Shown: positions 31,060-41,506 of the stretch, in pieces | Position numbering within the stretch: the stretch's first letter is position 1 | Layout of the letters: each line of letters starts with the position of its first letter | Source of the DNA: Valencia hispanica | Lineage: Eukaryota > Chordata > Actinopteri > Cyprinodontiformes > Valenciidae | DNA: 64,000 nucleotides | Assembly: GCA_963556495.2 (NCBI GenBank) | Contig: OY747702.1 | Location: 39,047,680-39,111,679 of the forward strand | Direction: 5' to 3' | Made by a program: the position numbers and the translations under genes | The notes under the pieces: generated by a model | What the model saw: only the letters and a program-made list of their open reading frames with translations | The model's database searches: none | Told to the model about the DNA's origin: nothing

Positions 31060-31347
31060 ATGTGCTGCTGCCAGTGCAGATGGCTCCTTTGAAGGCCTTT
31101 CCTTACCTTACCTGGCTCATCTGTACTCGGCCCAATGTCCTTTTATTGTTGCTCTTGAGTGTGTGTCTGCATGGTGTTTGGGTTGGGGGGAGGGGGGTAT
31201 AATTGTGATCATGCTTTTAAATCTGTGGGGGAGGGATGGGAATTAGTGCTTTACAGATTAAAACGACCCCACATAAACCTGAGTTGCAATGTTTGTTAGA
31301 ATAGCTCTTTATAAAAAAAGTTTGATTGATTGATGGATTGAGTTTCA
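31060..31347 (+). repeat. LINE/SINE-like 3' tail, family B (plus)
   Basis: It shares with 54690-54885 (reverse complement) the string GGGGGGTATAA, then TGTGATCATGCTTTTA, GTGGGGGAGGGA, GTGCTTTACAGATTAAAA and GACCCCACATAAA. It ends in TAAAAAAAGTTTGATTGATT at about 31336. The (TTGAT)n end looks like a LINE or SINE 3' terminus. Confidence 0.6.
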
Positions 31348-31385
31348 AAATTGGTCTGGATAGCCTTCAAGCATGGAGGATGAAA

Positions 31386-33061
31386 AGGTACTTTTCAATT
31401 TAATTCAAAAATACTTTATTGATCCTAGAGGGAAGTTAAGTGTTGGTCTAGCTCATATAATTAATTATTTAAGGAGTTGTAATGATAGCTGTGGGCAGGA
31501 AGGATTTCCTGTAGCGGTCTGTATTGCAGCAAAACTGAAGAAGCTTCCGACTGAAGACGCTCTGTTGTTGTATGACTGTCTCATGAAGAGGATGCTCAGG
31601 GTTGTCCATAATTATTTAGATTTTATGAATAATCCTTCTTTGCATCATCATCTCCAGAAGTTCCACAGTAGTACTAAGAACAGAACCAGCCTTCTTTATC
31701 AGGTTGTTGAGCCTTTTTAGTGCCTGGCTCTGATGCTGCTACCCCAACAGATGACGGCTGAAGAGATTACACTCTCCACAACATACTTGTTGAAGATCTA
31801 CAAAATCTTGCTGCAAACCTTGAAGGACCTAAGCTTCCTCAAGAAGTACAGTCTGCTCTGTCTCTTCTTGTAGACGGTTTCACTGTTCAGTCTCCAGTCC
31901 GGTCTGTTGTCAAAGTGAACACTGAGGTATTTGTACTCCTCAACCACCTCCACTTCTTCTCCCATGATGGAAACAGTGTTTGACTTATCCTTGTTTCTTC
32001 TGAAATCTACAATAATTTCCTTTTGTTTTATTCACATTCAAAGTAAGAATATTGTTTCCACACCATGTCACCAAGCGGTCCACCAGCTCTCTCTATTCAG
32101 TTTCTTGTCCATCTCTGATACACCCGACAATTGCAGAGTCATCTGAGTATTTCTGCAGATGACAGGTCTCTGCTTTGTACTGGAAGTCTGAGGTGTACCG
32201 AGTGAAAAGAAATGGTGAAAGTACGGTTCCCTGTGGTGCTCCTGTGGTGCTGATCACTTGGTTTGACACACAATTCTTCAGTCTCACAAACTTTGGTCTG
32301 TTTGTCAGGTAGTCATTGATCCAGGCTATTGTTGAGGGCTCCACTTGTGTCTTCAGAATTTTCTGACAAAGCAAATCAGGCTGAATTGTGTTAAATGCAC
32401 TGGAGAAATCAAAGAACATGATCCTCACAGTGCTGGCTGCTTTGTCCAGATGACAGTGGGTTGGTTGAAGCAGGTGGATTATGGCATCTTCATCTCCAAC
32501 TCCACAGCGATTAGCAAACTGCAGCAGGTCCTGATATGTTCTTGTTTGCTTACACAGGGGTGCCAAGGCAGGATGTCTTCCAAAACACTGTAACCTTCTC
32601 CTGGGTCAGGCTAAGGTTGAAGAGGTGCTGCAGAATCCCACAGAGCTGCTCTGCACAGGCCTTCAGGACTCTGGGGCTGACACCATCTGGACCTGCAGCC
32701 TTGTTCCGGTTCAGTTTCTCCAGCTGCCTCTTCACCTGACTTTTGGAGACAGAGAAGTGGGAGGGGGAGACAAAAGGGGTAGGAGCATTTCCTGACTTGG
32801 TTGAAGGCAAACTTGTGGAATTAGAAGAGTCCATGGCTGAGGTGAAGGATAAAACATCCGAGGTGTAACAGGAAAGCTGTTGATCAGAGGAAGGTGGGAT
32901 GTCTGTTTGGCTGGGAACAGGAGAGGGTGAGCTGAGCTAGTTCCTGAACTAAACCTGTTGAATATGTTCAGTTCATTGGCTCTGTCCAGACTTCGATATA
33001 TCCAATCCTTCCTGTTCTTATTAGCAATGTTGCTAATAACATTGAAGGAATGCTGGTTCAA
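31386..33061 (-). mobile_element. Jockey-superfamily LINE, minus strand (5'-truncated)
   Basis: Same family as 10090-12440 in opposite orientation. The 3' end is at about 31386, where the plus strand shows TACTTTATTGATCCTAGAGG, matching the 3' tail of the other copy. The 5' end breaks at about 33061 inside the linker upstream of the reverse transcriptase. Unlike the other copy it retains the catalytic YSDD block. Confidence 0.87.
31560..33061 (-). pseudogene. LINE reverse transcriptase (pseudogene, minus strand)
   Basis: Reading down from 33061, the linker shows NRKDWIYRSLDRANELN. Next come QLEKLNRNKAAGPDGVSPR and LKACAEQLCGILQHLFNLSL (32550-32834). The long open segment 32566-32093 contains FDFSSAFNTIQPDLL (palm Asp), STTGAPQGTVLSPFLF and KYSDDSAIVGC. 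Its catalytic YSDD codons lie at 32149-32138. The thumb and C-terminus lie antisense to a plus-strand frame at 31373-31720. Frameshifts separate the three blocks. A fairly long clean palm makes this the best-preserved copy of its family in the window. Confidence 0.9.
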
Positions 33062-33224
33062 CTACACCCTGTGACTGGACATATTTTATAAGTGTAAGAT
33101 ATTAGAGCTGCATTTTTTGTTTTTTGTGAAAGGTCTTACATACTTTTACGGCATAGGCAGCTGAATAATTTCCTTCCAGGGGCTGATTTGTTAAAGAAAA
33201 TGTAAAAAAATTTAGAAAATGTGT

Positions 33225-33500
33225 CCTCTCAGGAGGACTCGCAGATAAAATGCCCTCATCATCTGCATCAAAGTGACTGAACTGCCTGCAGATATTTCTT
33301 GTCAACAGATTAGGAATTACTTGAAGTGAATTGTCCCCGCCATTAATATGTGCATAACATGAACGAGGCAGCGTGCCACTGCTGCTGATGAACAATGAGG
33401 CCGTTTCATCTTCAGCTGAGTGTGACTGTGATGAATATTCAAACCCGGCTTTAAACAGTACACACTGAGGCTCTTAGCTAAATCAGCACTCACTTCTTTA
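33225..33500. promoter_or_regulatory. candidate conserved non-coding element
   Basis: A balanced-composition, non-repetitive block with homeodomain and POU-like motifs (ATTAATATGTGCATAA, ATGAATATTCAAA) and no repeat signature, following the LINE. Suggestive of a vertebrate enhancer. Inference only. Confidence 0.3.
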
Positions 33501-34559
33501 TTAACATACTGGAATGTGCAATCATTGCCCCGATGCATGTTAGTTTTGCACAACACCAAAACAAAAGATAAGACAAAAGGAGCTTTATGTGATTACAACT
33601 GCAGGAGTCACACTCTGCAGAAATACACAGTCACACAGACAGTTTGCGCATGATTTGCAAGAGTAACGGGCTTTTTGTGTATTTCATCAAGCTCAGATTT
33701 CAACTTTAATGATGCATTGTTTTGAGAAAACATTTTGGAAAGAGCTATATCAATACCCAAGCCTTTCCAGAGCAATTAGATAGAAAGACTTAACTTTTAC
33801 CAAGTGCTTTAGAATCATAAGCATTACATCATCCTTTCGTTTCTATGTACCTATTTGCTACAAATCAGTTTAAATCACATGATAATTAGAAATCATAAAA
33901 ATATTCAAATCTAATGTATTTTACATACAATACTTTCCATTTATTCTGGTTAGTCGACTTTTATGAAATATGAAAGAATATGATCCCTGCTCAAACTTAA
34001 ATAACTCTAAGCAAGACTGCTGCATACAATTAATAGAAGCCACATAGTTACATATCCAAACAGAAAAAAAAGTTTAATCTAAATCACTAGATGTAAAGGC
34101 ATGTATTAGCCACATATAAAATGGCTCATGGCCAGTACAAAAAGCCGGAAGCATCAGCACAATCAGCCAGGTCAACCTCACTCTAAAGCTATTGGAATGT
34201 TTGTTAACAGAAACACTGCAGTTTCCTAATAAAGGATAATGACTTTTCAATGGTTAGCCTTCTTTCATTCATTTCCTAAACACAAACATGTTCGTTTTAC
34301 AGTTTTATGGTATGGATAAGAAATACTGGTTGAATGTTGGTTCCGGAAGGCCATAATGGCTTAGTAACCAAAAAAAAAAAAAAACACATGTTAATTCAAA
34401 TGAACACTTGCCTAAGCTGTGGGTTTCTGTACTACTACTCTACTGAGATCCACAGTTCAGGTGGGAGAATTTGATAAGACAGCTATTGGTTGTGCACACT
34501 AAACATTTGGTCTATAAGGAAAAGTGGCTAAAATGAAAAAAATGGAAAAAAAAAACATT
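33501..34559. other. AT-rich intergenic DNA
   Basis: No gene or repeat recognised apart from a 14-A run near 34371-34384. Confidence 0.5.
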
Positions 34560-35230
34560 GTTTCAAGAAAACAAAATGAATGTCTGTTTAGAGTTTGCCA
34601 CAACCCATGTTGAGGACATAGTAAACATGTGTCCACACTTTATGCTGTGGGGACACTATTATGCAGTAGGGAAATAGTGGCTGCTCAGAGTTGATTGTAA
34701 TATGGATGGAGCCAAATACAGAGCAATCCTAGATGACATAACCTGTGTGAAGGCTCAAAAAACTTCAGACTTGGGTGGAGGTTCACCCTCCTGCAGGACA
34801 ACAACCCTGAGCATCCATCCAGAGCTATAAAAGAATGGGTTAGACCAAAACATTTCATGCATTAGAGGGACCCCGTCTAAGTTTAGAGCTAAAAGCAACT
34901 GAACAAGTGTGACAAGACTTGAAATTTGATCTGCTCAGATCCTCGCGACATGGTTTAAATCTGTAGATGTGCAAAACTGGTTGAAACCTAAAACAAATGG
35001 TTTGCAGACTTTGGGGGAATGGGCATGGGGGCCAAATACAAATGAATCCATGTTTCCTTTTCCTTTACTATTCATTGTTTTATGTTGATCTATAATTAGG
35101 TTTTGACAGAAGACATGTTTTCATTGGAAAATTATAAAGTAAATTGACAAAAGTTGTGTTGGCTTCTTGTTGCCATGTTAAATTTTTTCTCATCACCCTG
35201 TTACTCTAACAGGCTGATGGGACAAATGGT
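34560..35230 (+). mobile_element. Tc1-like transposon fragment (family C, plus)
   Basis: A decayed 3' half of a Tc1-like element. It shows transposase catalytic-core remnants (34575-35000), then the C-terminal and 3' non-coding part (GGGGGCCAAATACAAATG near 35027 and the TTTTTCTCATCACC region). Ends are not preserved. The reverse-oriented fragment at 37450-38450 belongs to the same or a close family. Confidence 0.7.
34575..35000 (+). pseudogene. Tc1-like transposase core remnant
   Basis: Scattered frames give GTLLCSREIVAA-like and WRFTLLQDNNPEHPSRAIKE. The latter matches the QDN-P-H block that holds the second catalytic Asp of Tc1-like transposases. The following segment (CARCAKLVET-like) matches the C-terminus. 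The PDLNPIE-type Glu block is degraded, and several frameshifts and deletions are present. The protein once catalysed cut-and-paste transposition. Only homology-level traces remain. Confidence 0.65.
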
Positions 35231-35560
35231 GGGAAAGGAAATATTTATAAATGTTATTTTGCTGTACACATTGTAGTACAAATGATTTGGACTCATTTAA
35301 CATATTTTAGCATCATCAAGCTCAAGTTTAGGTGATACACTTTATCAATATTTGATATGAATAAAGGCAACAGCAAGTCTAAACTGCTTAAGTTAGTTTT
35401 GAATTAGTCATATGAGTCAGAGAGCCCAGATTGATGCCTGGCAAGAAACAGCATTTAGTGATAAAAACAAGAGGTTTTTTTGGTGATATACTTTTTACTT
35501 TTGAAGACTGAAAAAAGCTTACAGTATAAGCTTAGTTATAGGTGAACCATAACTTATGCA
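35231..35560. other. AT-rich intergenic DNA
   Basis: Nothing recognised. Confidence 0.5.
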
Positions 35561-36090
35561 GTATGAGTTACGGCTGCTGCGGTAAGCTGGTGCCTGCTCA
35601 GCATGTTGGGGGTTCTTAGGGGGGTCTTCCCTACTTGATGCTGGATGGTCTTGCTGCCGGGGGTTGGTGGGGGCCCCGGACTGCCCGAGGGGGCTGGGTT
35701 CCGAGCTTGACCTGCATGGTGGGAAATTGCAAAGTGGTTGGGGTGAGGGTGCTCAGAGCCCAACATCTCACCCTATGCCTCTTTGGCCTGGGGGGTGCTG
35801 TTCCTGTGCCTCACTGAAAACTTACCTCTGAGTATGACTGCCCTGGGGCAGTGCCTTGTGTCTGTCTGCCTGGAGCTGCTGTGGCCTTCTGGAGCCGAGT
35901 AAACCTGTGCTTTGCTTCTCTTTGCTGCTTTAGGGTGCTGTGTGCGGAAGGCCTTCTACCGCTCACGCCACTCTACAACTGTACACCTCCGGGGGACAAA
36001 CTGACTCACATACACTACTCAACTCAAACGCACTTGTTTGTACACATACACTCACTCACCCACACACGTTATCCAAATGGTTGAAGTTCA
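35561..36090. repeat. GC-rich block, probably repeat-derived
   Basis: About 500 bp of GC-rich sequence with GGGGGTTGGTGGGGGCCCCG near 35656, a mid-part CTTTGCTTCTCTTTGCTG and a CA-rich end (ACACTCACTCACCCACACAC near 36048). It is isolated in AT-rich DNA. Frames on both strands are proline/glycine-rich artefacts. The pattern resembles the 3' untranslated region of some fish LINEs, but I cannot name a family. Confidence 0.4.
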
Positions 36091-36984
36091 TACAAACACA
36101 GGTTACAATTACATCAATGTGGCTGCCTACTTTCATGTTGGAACTAGTAGTGATTGATTTAATAGAGTCAATCACACAATTAGGATTCCGTCTTGAGATA
36201 TCCTTCTCCTAAAGCAAATTTGCCCTGGCACATGTAGGCAACAATCTTCTCTATATGGCATGCCTGGAATGCGGTGACAAGGCATGTAAAAAAATATATA
36301 TAATAAGAATAAGAATATATATAAGCAGTCCCATTTTCTACAAAAGCAAGTCACAGTTGGTTTTATTCATAGTGTCTGATCTTTTTCTTTTGCCTTTTTT
36401 CTTCACATTTGACATTTTCTAATTCTGTGCTCCAGTTTGCAAATAACTGTTCATCATTGTATCTGCTTGTGCCAAGTAAAAATACCTGCATAGTCATGTC
36501 ATGTTATTTCAAAAAATGTATACACGTACAAAAAAATGCACTCTTACATTACAGACTGCCCCATAGGCTTTCTAGTGCCTCTTTATGTAGGTAGACCCCA
36601 AGATAGTATTTACTCAGTCTTATCATTGCATTAGGCTTATGAGGAAGAGTGCAGTTTCTAATTTACAGAATATTAAATGTTACATTCAGTATAGTGTATT
36701 TGATTGAACAATTTCATAGAGAGTAAATCTAAAATATAAAAAGTATTCAATTTGAAAATAGTTGAATGCAATCTATGGATAGAATATTTATCTTCAAAGC
36801 CATGAGTCACTTGTAGTAGAATTTTTTTTTTAAATAACCATAAAAGAAAGGATTAAATAAACAGATTATTTTAAAAATATGTATTTTACAGCATGCAATA
36901 GGTTCAGGCTGAAGATCTGTGTACTCAAGAGATTATCTGGGTTTATCAGCTTTGGCCATTTTGTTACAGATTTTCCTTTTTTTC
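36091..36984. other. AT-rich intergenic DNA
   Basis: No gene or repeat recognised. Low-complexity TATA-rich patch near 36290-36320. Confidence 0.5.
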
Positions 36985-37345
36985 CTTCATCAGTTAGATG
37001 GAAAACAAACCTGAATGAATATAATCAAACAGTGGCCCTTTTACAAATGGAAGATGGCTTGATCAGATCTGCCTCTCTGATAGCAGCAGTAAAGAGGATT
37101 TGTTGGAGTGGAGTCCATACGGCGCTCACATGTGTCCGCAGTAATCAGAAACAGAAAACCGGAGATTTTCAAACAAACATCATGAGGCGGGATGATAAGA
37201 TGGAACCCGAGCTCCGAGAGGAGAGAGCAGAGGATTAAAGAGATTAAACGCTGAAGAGCAACCGTCTGGGCTGCGCGACGTCGGCACACACAGACCTGCA
37301 GGACCACTTCATGCAAATCACAAACTGTGTTTTTTACACCCAGAG
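36985..37345. promoter_or_regulatory. candidate conserved non-coding element
   Basis: A non-repetitive stretch of raised CpG content containing a perfect octamer-type POU site, ATGCAAAT (37312-37319), plus GATAAGATGG and GAATATAATCAAAC motifs. A plus frame (36879-37238) crosses it but shows no domain and ends without splice signals. Enhancer identity is inference. Confidence 0.35.
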
Positions 37346-37449
37346 AGCTGTGGATCACTGGCTTAATGGTGGTTGAATTTCCAAGCCCAGCCAGGTGTTA
37401 TTGTGACTTTGAGAAAAACACTGAATTCTCATCAACACAGTGACGTCAG

Positions 37450-38450
37450 GGATTGACCAGACTCGAAAAAATTTTAAATTAGTCCAACAAAAAACACAGG
37501 ACCAAAAATTTGTTAGAAACCAGAGAGTACCTGTGAACCTCTTTAAGGTTATTGGGACATACTGTAGTGAAATGGTGCTTTAAATGTCGCCTAAAAAGAT
37601 ACCTGGAATTATAAAATGCAGCCAATATAAAGTTCTGGGCTAGCAAAGGGGCCTTTTCCAACTACATGTCTTCTTTTATAGTAAAACAGCTAATGTCAGA
37701 CATTTTCAATTGGATTTAGGTGAGTACTTTGACTGGGCCATTCTAACTTGTGAGTATGCTTTATTCTAAGTGACTGCCTTGTAGCTGTGGGTGTATGTTT
37801 ACAGTCACTTTCTGACTCGAAGTAGCTCTTTTGCAGTCTCTACTAGCTTTCTTCCATAATTTATTTGGCTCCATTCATTTTCTTAACTCGACCAGCTTCC
37901 TTGTTCCTGCTGAAGAAAAACATCCCCACAGCACAATGCTTTCACCACCGTGTTTCTCCACAGATTCAACTTGATGTCCAGTTTGTTTTCTGCCACACAA
38001 AGTCTTTTGAATGTAGATGAAAAGGGTCTATTTTATCATATGACCACAAAAACTTCTTCAACGTGTCTGTTTTGTCCCTGATAGGGATTGTTAGGGACAA
38101 TTTTGGTAGAATCAAACCTGCACCACAAATGAACTCTACATTATGCTGAAACACAGCTTTTATTTTAATCAAATAGAAAGTATTTTAAATTATTTTGATG
38201 ATTAGGCTCCAAATAAGCAGTGTGCAATCTAATATAAGCATGCAAAAAGTAAAAAAAAATTGAGATGTATAATTTCTAGACCCATTAAGACGTAAAATAA
38301 TTATAGTTCATGTTGTCAAATGATGACAAACACAAACAAAATGGAAAAATTCAATTTCAGAAGGTTTGTTACCTTTAGAATGAAACTGAAGTGAAAATAC
38401 TTATGTCAAAGTTGTTTTATATTACATTGATAATCATGTATGAAAGGAAA
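37450..38450 (-). mobile_element. Tc1-like transposon fragment (family C, minus)
   Basis: It contains the well-known antisense Tc1 phrases CAATTGGATTTAGG, GACTGGGCCATTCTAAC (near 37731), GAAGAAAAACATCCCCACAG (near 37911) and ACCACCGTGTTTCTCCACAG (near 37945). Terminal repeats are decayed. It lies about 3 kb from the plus-strand fragment of the same type. Confidence 0.75.
37700..38185 (-). pseudogene. Tc1-like transposase remnant (minus)
   Basis: On the minus strand, starting near 38172, the peptide KIDPFHLHSKDFVWQKTNWT corresponds to the segment after the first catalytic Asp. It is followed by a frameshifted GGGS-type block (CAVGMFFFSRNKEAG) that lies between the two catalytic Asp motifs. 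The PDLNPIE region is recognisable only at nucleotide level near 37709-37720. No start and many breaks. Confidence 0.65.
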
Positions 38451-38584
38451 ACTTGCACCTACCCTGAACAAAACAAAAGATCTAACTGCTAACAAGTCGA
38501 TTTTGTTGCATTTGTTTTCACAGGTTTTAACAGTCAGAATTTATTTCTGCATTACCCACATGAAGCAGCTGACTGGAGCTGGGG

Positions 38585-38587
<3 letters not shown>

Positions 38588-38616
<29 letters not shown>

Positions 38617-38629
38617 TGCGTGTGTGTGT
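38588..38629. repeat. (GT)n microsatellite
   Basis: A TG run of about 29 bp, a TGCG interruption, then a further short GT run. Cys-Val and Thr-His repeat peptides from it are artefacts. Confidence 0.95.
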
Positions 38630-39604
38630 TTTTCCAGTTGGATGGTCAGACCTTTTGTGTGAACTCCGTGCAGAACACGGAACAGTGTGAGGCAATGGTG
38701 TGTATTTTTGTGTAATCTGAGGGGATCGAGTCTTCCTCTCACTGCAGGCCTCCAGGCACTGCCCTTGGCGCTCCAACTAATGCCACACTCAGACCCAGTG
38801 GAGTTTACACAGGGTTAGATCAGAGACATGCAGTTTCTTTCAGCTCTGTCTTCCAGGTTTCTTCTTAAAGTCTTAGGGTGTTGTGGTACATTTTGGCAGG
38901 TAGGAGTTATGTCTTCAACTACAACTGTACACATGCAGTGTGATGCAAAAGTTTAGATTCTTGCAAGAGAAATCTGTAAAAAGCAGGAGGCATAAAAAAT
39001 CTCCAAAATTAAAATGAGTGAACAGTAAAGGGAGTTTGAAACGTCTTACAATTCACCTTTAAAACTACACTTAAGTCATTAAGAAATAATATGTACTTAT
39101 GTTAATATGAAGGGTATTTATTTTTTGGTGAGAAATTTGAGGATAGCAAGCAAAAATAAAATATAACAGAGATCTAAGAGCTGCCCACGCCTCTGTTAAC
39201 ATGACAGTTTCTTGTTATGAAAACAAACAAACAATGAAAGCATAATAAATCATTATTCCTGGACTGTCTCCAGGCTATTCCAAACCTTTAACATTCCTCT
39301 CATTAAGTCATTCCTTTGTAGATTTGAATGTAAGCTTGGACTTACTTTGATACTGAAAAACGAAATCCTTTTTCATCTTCAGCTTTGTAGCAGACTCTTG
39401 AAGGTTTTGAAACTGAACTTGATGTTTGGAACAGTTCCATCGACAGAAAAGTAACCTCAGAGCATAAAGCTCATCACCATGTTTCACAAGAGATATGGTG
39501 TTGAGGCACGGTGTTATTTTTAGCCAAATATACCTTTCTGGCATTGTGGCCCAAAAGCTCAGTAAAGACATGCATAACCAATAAATTATAAGTTAAGTTC
39601 TAGT
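38630..39604. other. AT-rich intergenic DNA
   Basis: No gene recognised. A minus frame at 39308-39571 (87 codons) has no family signature. Confidence 0.5.
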
Positions 39605-40075
39605 TTTCAAGGGCAATGCAAGGCAAATATTGCACACTTTCAAAAATAAGCCAATTCCAGGTGGTTTACATAGGGAATAAAAAAAAACCAACAGTGAAAG
39701 CATAAATCAACATTAGAGACACATGACATGTGACACATTAAAACATATGACATTCAAACTATATTAATAACTTACTCAAAGGCAGCTCTAAACAGATTGG
39801 GCTTTAGCCTTGATTTAAATGAACTTAGTGTTTCAGCATGCCTGATTCTAATTCTGGACATGATTAGTGGACTACAGTTGGAAGACCTGAGTGGTCTGGG
39901 GGCTTGGTATAAGGACAACAGATCTTTGATATACTGCACTTTGGTGCTAAGCCATTCAATGATATTTAGACTAATAAAACTATCTTGAAGTCCATTATCT
40001 GAGCTACTAGTAGCCGGTGTAAGAACTTTTGAACTGGGTGAGGGGTCATCTTTACACACCAAAATTTGAAGCATT
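39605..40075 (-). mobile_element. L2-type LINE 3' end (minus)
   Basis: On the minus strand, 40074-39772 encodes the L2 C-terminus: KDLLSLYQAPRPLRSSN, then SRIRIRHAETLSSFKSRLK. The 3' tail runs to a GCCTTGCATTGCCC-like terminus near 39610. It is homologous to 7658-8131. It is 5'-truncated and has an open frame over its whole coding part, so it may be younger than the two longer copies. Confidence 0.8.
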
Positions 40076-40325
40076 GCTATATGACGTCTTTAACAACATA
40101 TTCAAAGCATTAACAGTAATATCTGTTTTTATTTTTATTTTGCAGTGGTGGTATTCTTGCTGCAGTTCTGCTGGTCTTTTTGGCGCTTGGTGTATTCTCC
40201 TGCCATTATTCCTTACTTACCTCCGAACAACTCTCATACAGTACATTATTCCACACTAAAACAGCAGATTCAAAGGCAAAATCAACATCTTATTCTATAT
40301 TTATAGTGTGGAGAGTTTAATACTG

Positions 40326-40461
40326 TGGGCTACACAGTGGTGTAGTTGGTAACACTGTTGCCTTGCAGCAAGAAGGCTGACCTGGGGTCTTTCTGTATGA
40401 AGTTTGCATGTTCTCCCTGTGCATGCATGGGTTCCCTCCAGGTACTCTGGCATCATCCCAC
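40326..40461 (+). mobile_element. tRNA-derived SINE with internal deletion (plus)
   Basis: The head GTGGGCTACACAGTGGTGTA and GTTGGTAACACTGTTGCC match the A-box region of the 23041-23385 SINE. The B-box segment is deleted after GCAAGAAGG, and the body (AGTTTGCATGTTCTC, GTGCATGCATGGGTTCC) continues. It ends at the (ATGG)n tail. Without the B box it could not be transcribed well by polymerase III. Confidence 0.75.
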
Positions 40462-40516
40462 GGATGGATGGATGGATGGATGGATGGATGGATGGATGGA
40501 TGGATGGATGGATGGA
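40462..40516. repeat. (ATGG)n tetranucleotide repeat (SINE tail)
   Basis: About 13-14 perfect GGAT units at the SINE 3' end. The minus-strand PSIHPSIH repeat peptide is an artefact of it. Confidence 0.95.
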
Positions 40517-41356
40517 TTTTAACATCTTGATTGTTTGACCTCAATGTTGTGAGTGCTGATAGGTGACATACCCAAAGGAGCCTTTACAATTAAAATTTTA
40601 ACTCATGCTAGCAAAAAACTGAAAGCTTTGGAAGAGTGATGAATACACATAAATCCTCTGATACATTAGCATTAACAGTTTTTAACCTGCTGCAGATAAT
40701 GAAGGGATGGCTCATCCACACCCACCAAGAACCATTTACACAAATCTGCATTTATTTGGCCCCAAAGTAAGATTTAAATTTTTGTAAAGAATTGATGTAG
40801 TAAAAAAGGCTTTTAAAACTGAACAGATTTGAATTTAAAATGTTCAAATGCTGACATAGATTAGATTACTTACATGACCTCTAGCCTGTCAAACTAAAAC
40901 AGCTTCAATCTTTAATTTCATCATCAAGATGAAAAAATAGTGAATTAAATGTTGAGGCTGCAAAACAATTGGATGGGCAGATAAAGAGTATGAGGCCAAC
41001 CCAAAAGAAAAAAAACACACACACAAAATATGTTTTTGAGGGGGTGGGGAATGTTTTAGGTGTTTTTCATGTCAAACCATTGAGGAGATTCACAAAAGTG
41101 AAATTCAGTGATCCAGTATGACAGAATAAAGCAGGGTGGACCATGCCTTGGCAAAGCTTCTGGTCTATAATGTTTTCCTAAAAACTAAACCAGCCTGAAA
41201 AGGAGCAGCTAAATCTAGTCAGGTTTAGGTAATCCTTCTAAGTGCACACCCACTGCTTGTTATATACCAACTAACGCTGACAGGGGAAAAATGTACTTCT
41301 CGCCTTACTTTACGTGAATATCAGATAATAATAGATGTTGATATGCTCACACACAC
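40517..41356. other. AT-rich intergenic DNA
   Basis: No gene or repeat recognised. Confidence 0.5.
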
Positions 41357-41357
41357 G

Positions 41358-41406
<49 letters not shown>

Positions 41407-41436
41407 TATATATATATAAAAATATATATATATATA

Positions 41437-41478
<42 letters not shown>

Positions 41479-41506
41479 TATATATATATAAAAATATATA
41501 AATAAA
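41357..41506. repeat. compound (TA)n tract
   Basis: About 150 bp of TA dinucleotides, interrupted five times by AAAA-type spacers to give a partly regular (TA)nTAAAAA pattern. It is strongly self-complementary. Confidence 0.95.

Noticed and set aside
31373..31720. 115-codon plus-strand frame as a gene
   Set aside because: It is antisense to the C-terminal part of the minus-strand LINE reverse transcriptase and includes the LINE 3' tail.
40301..40544. [14 protein letters not shown] proteins on the minus strand
   Set aside because: They are translations of the (ATGG)n SINE tail.
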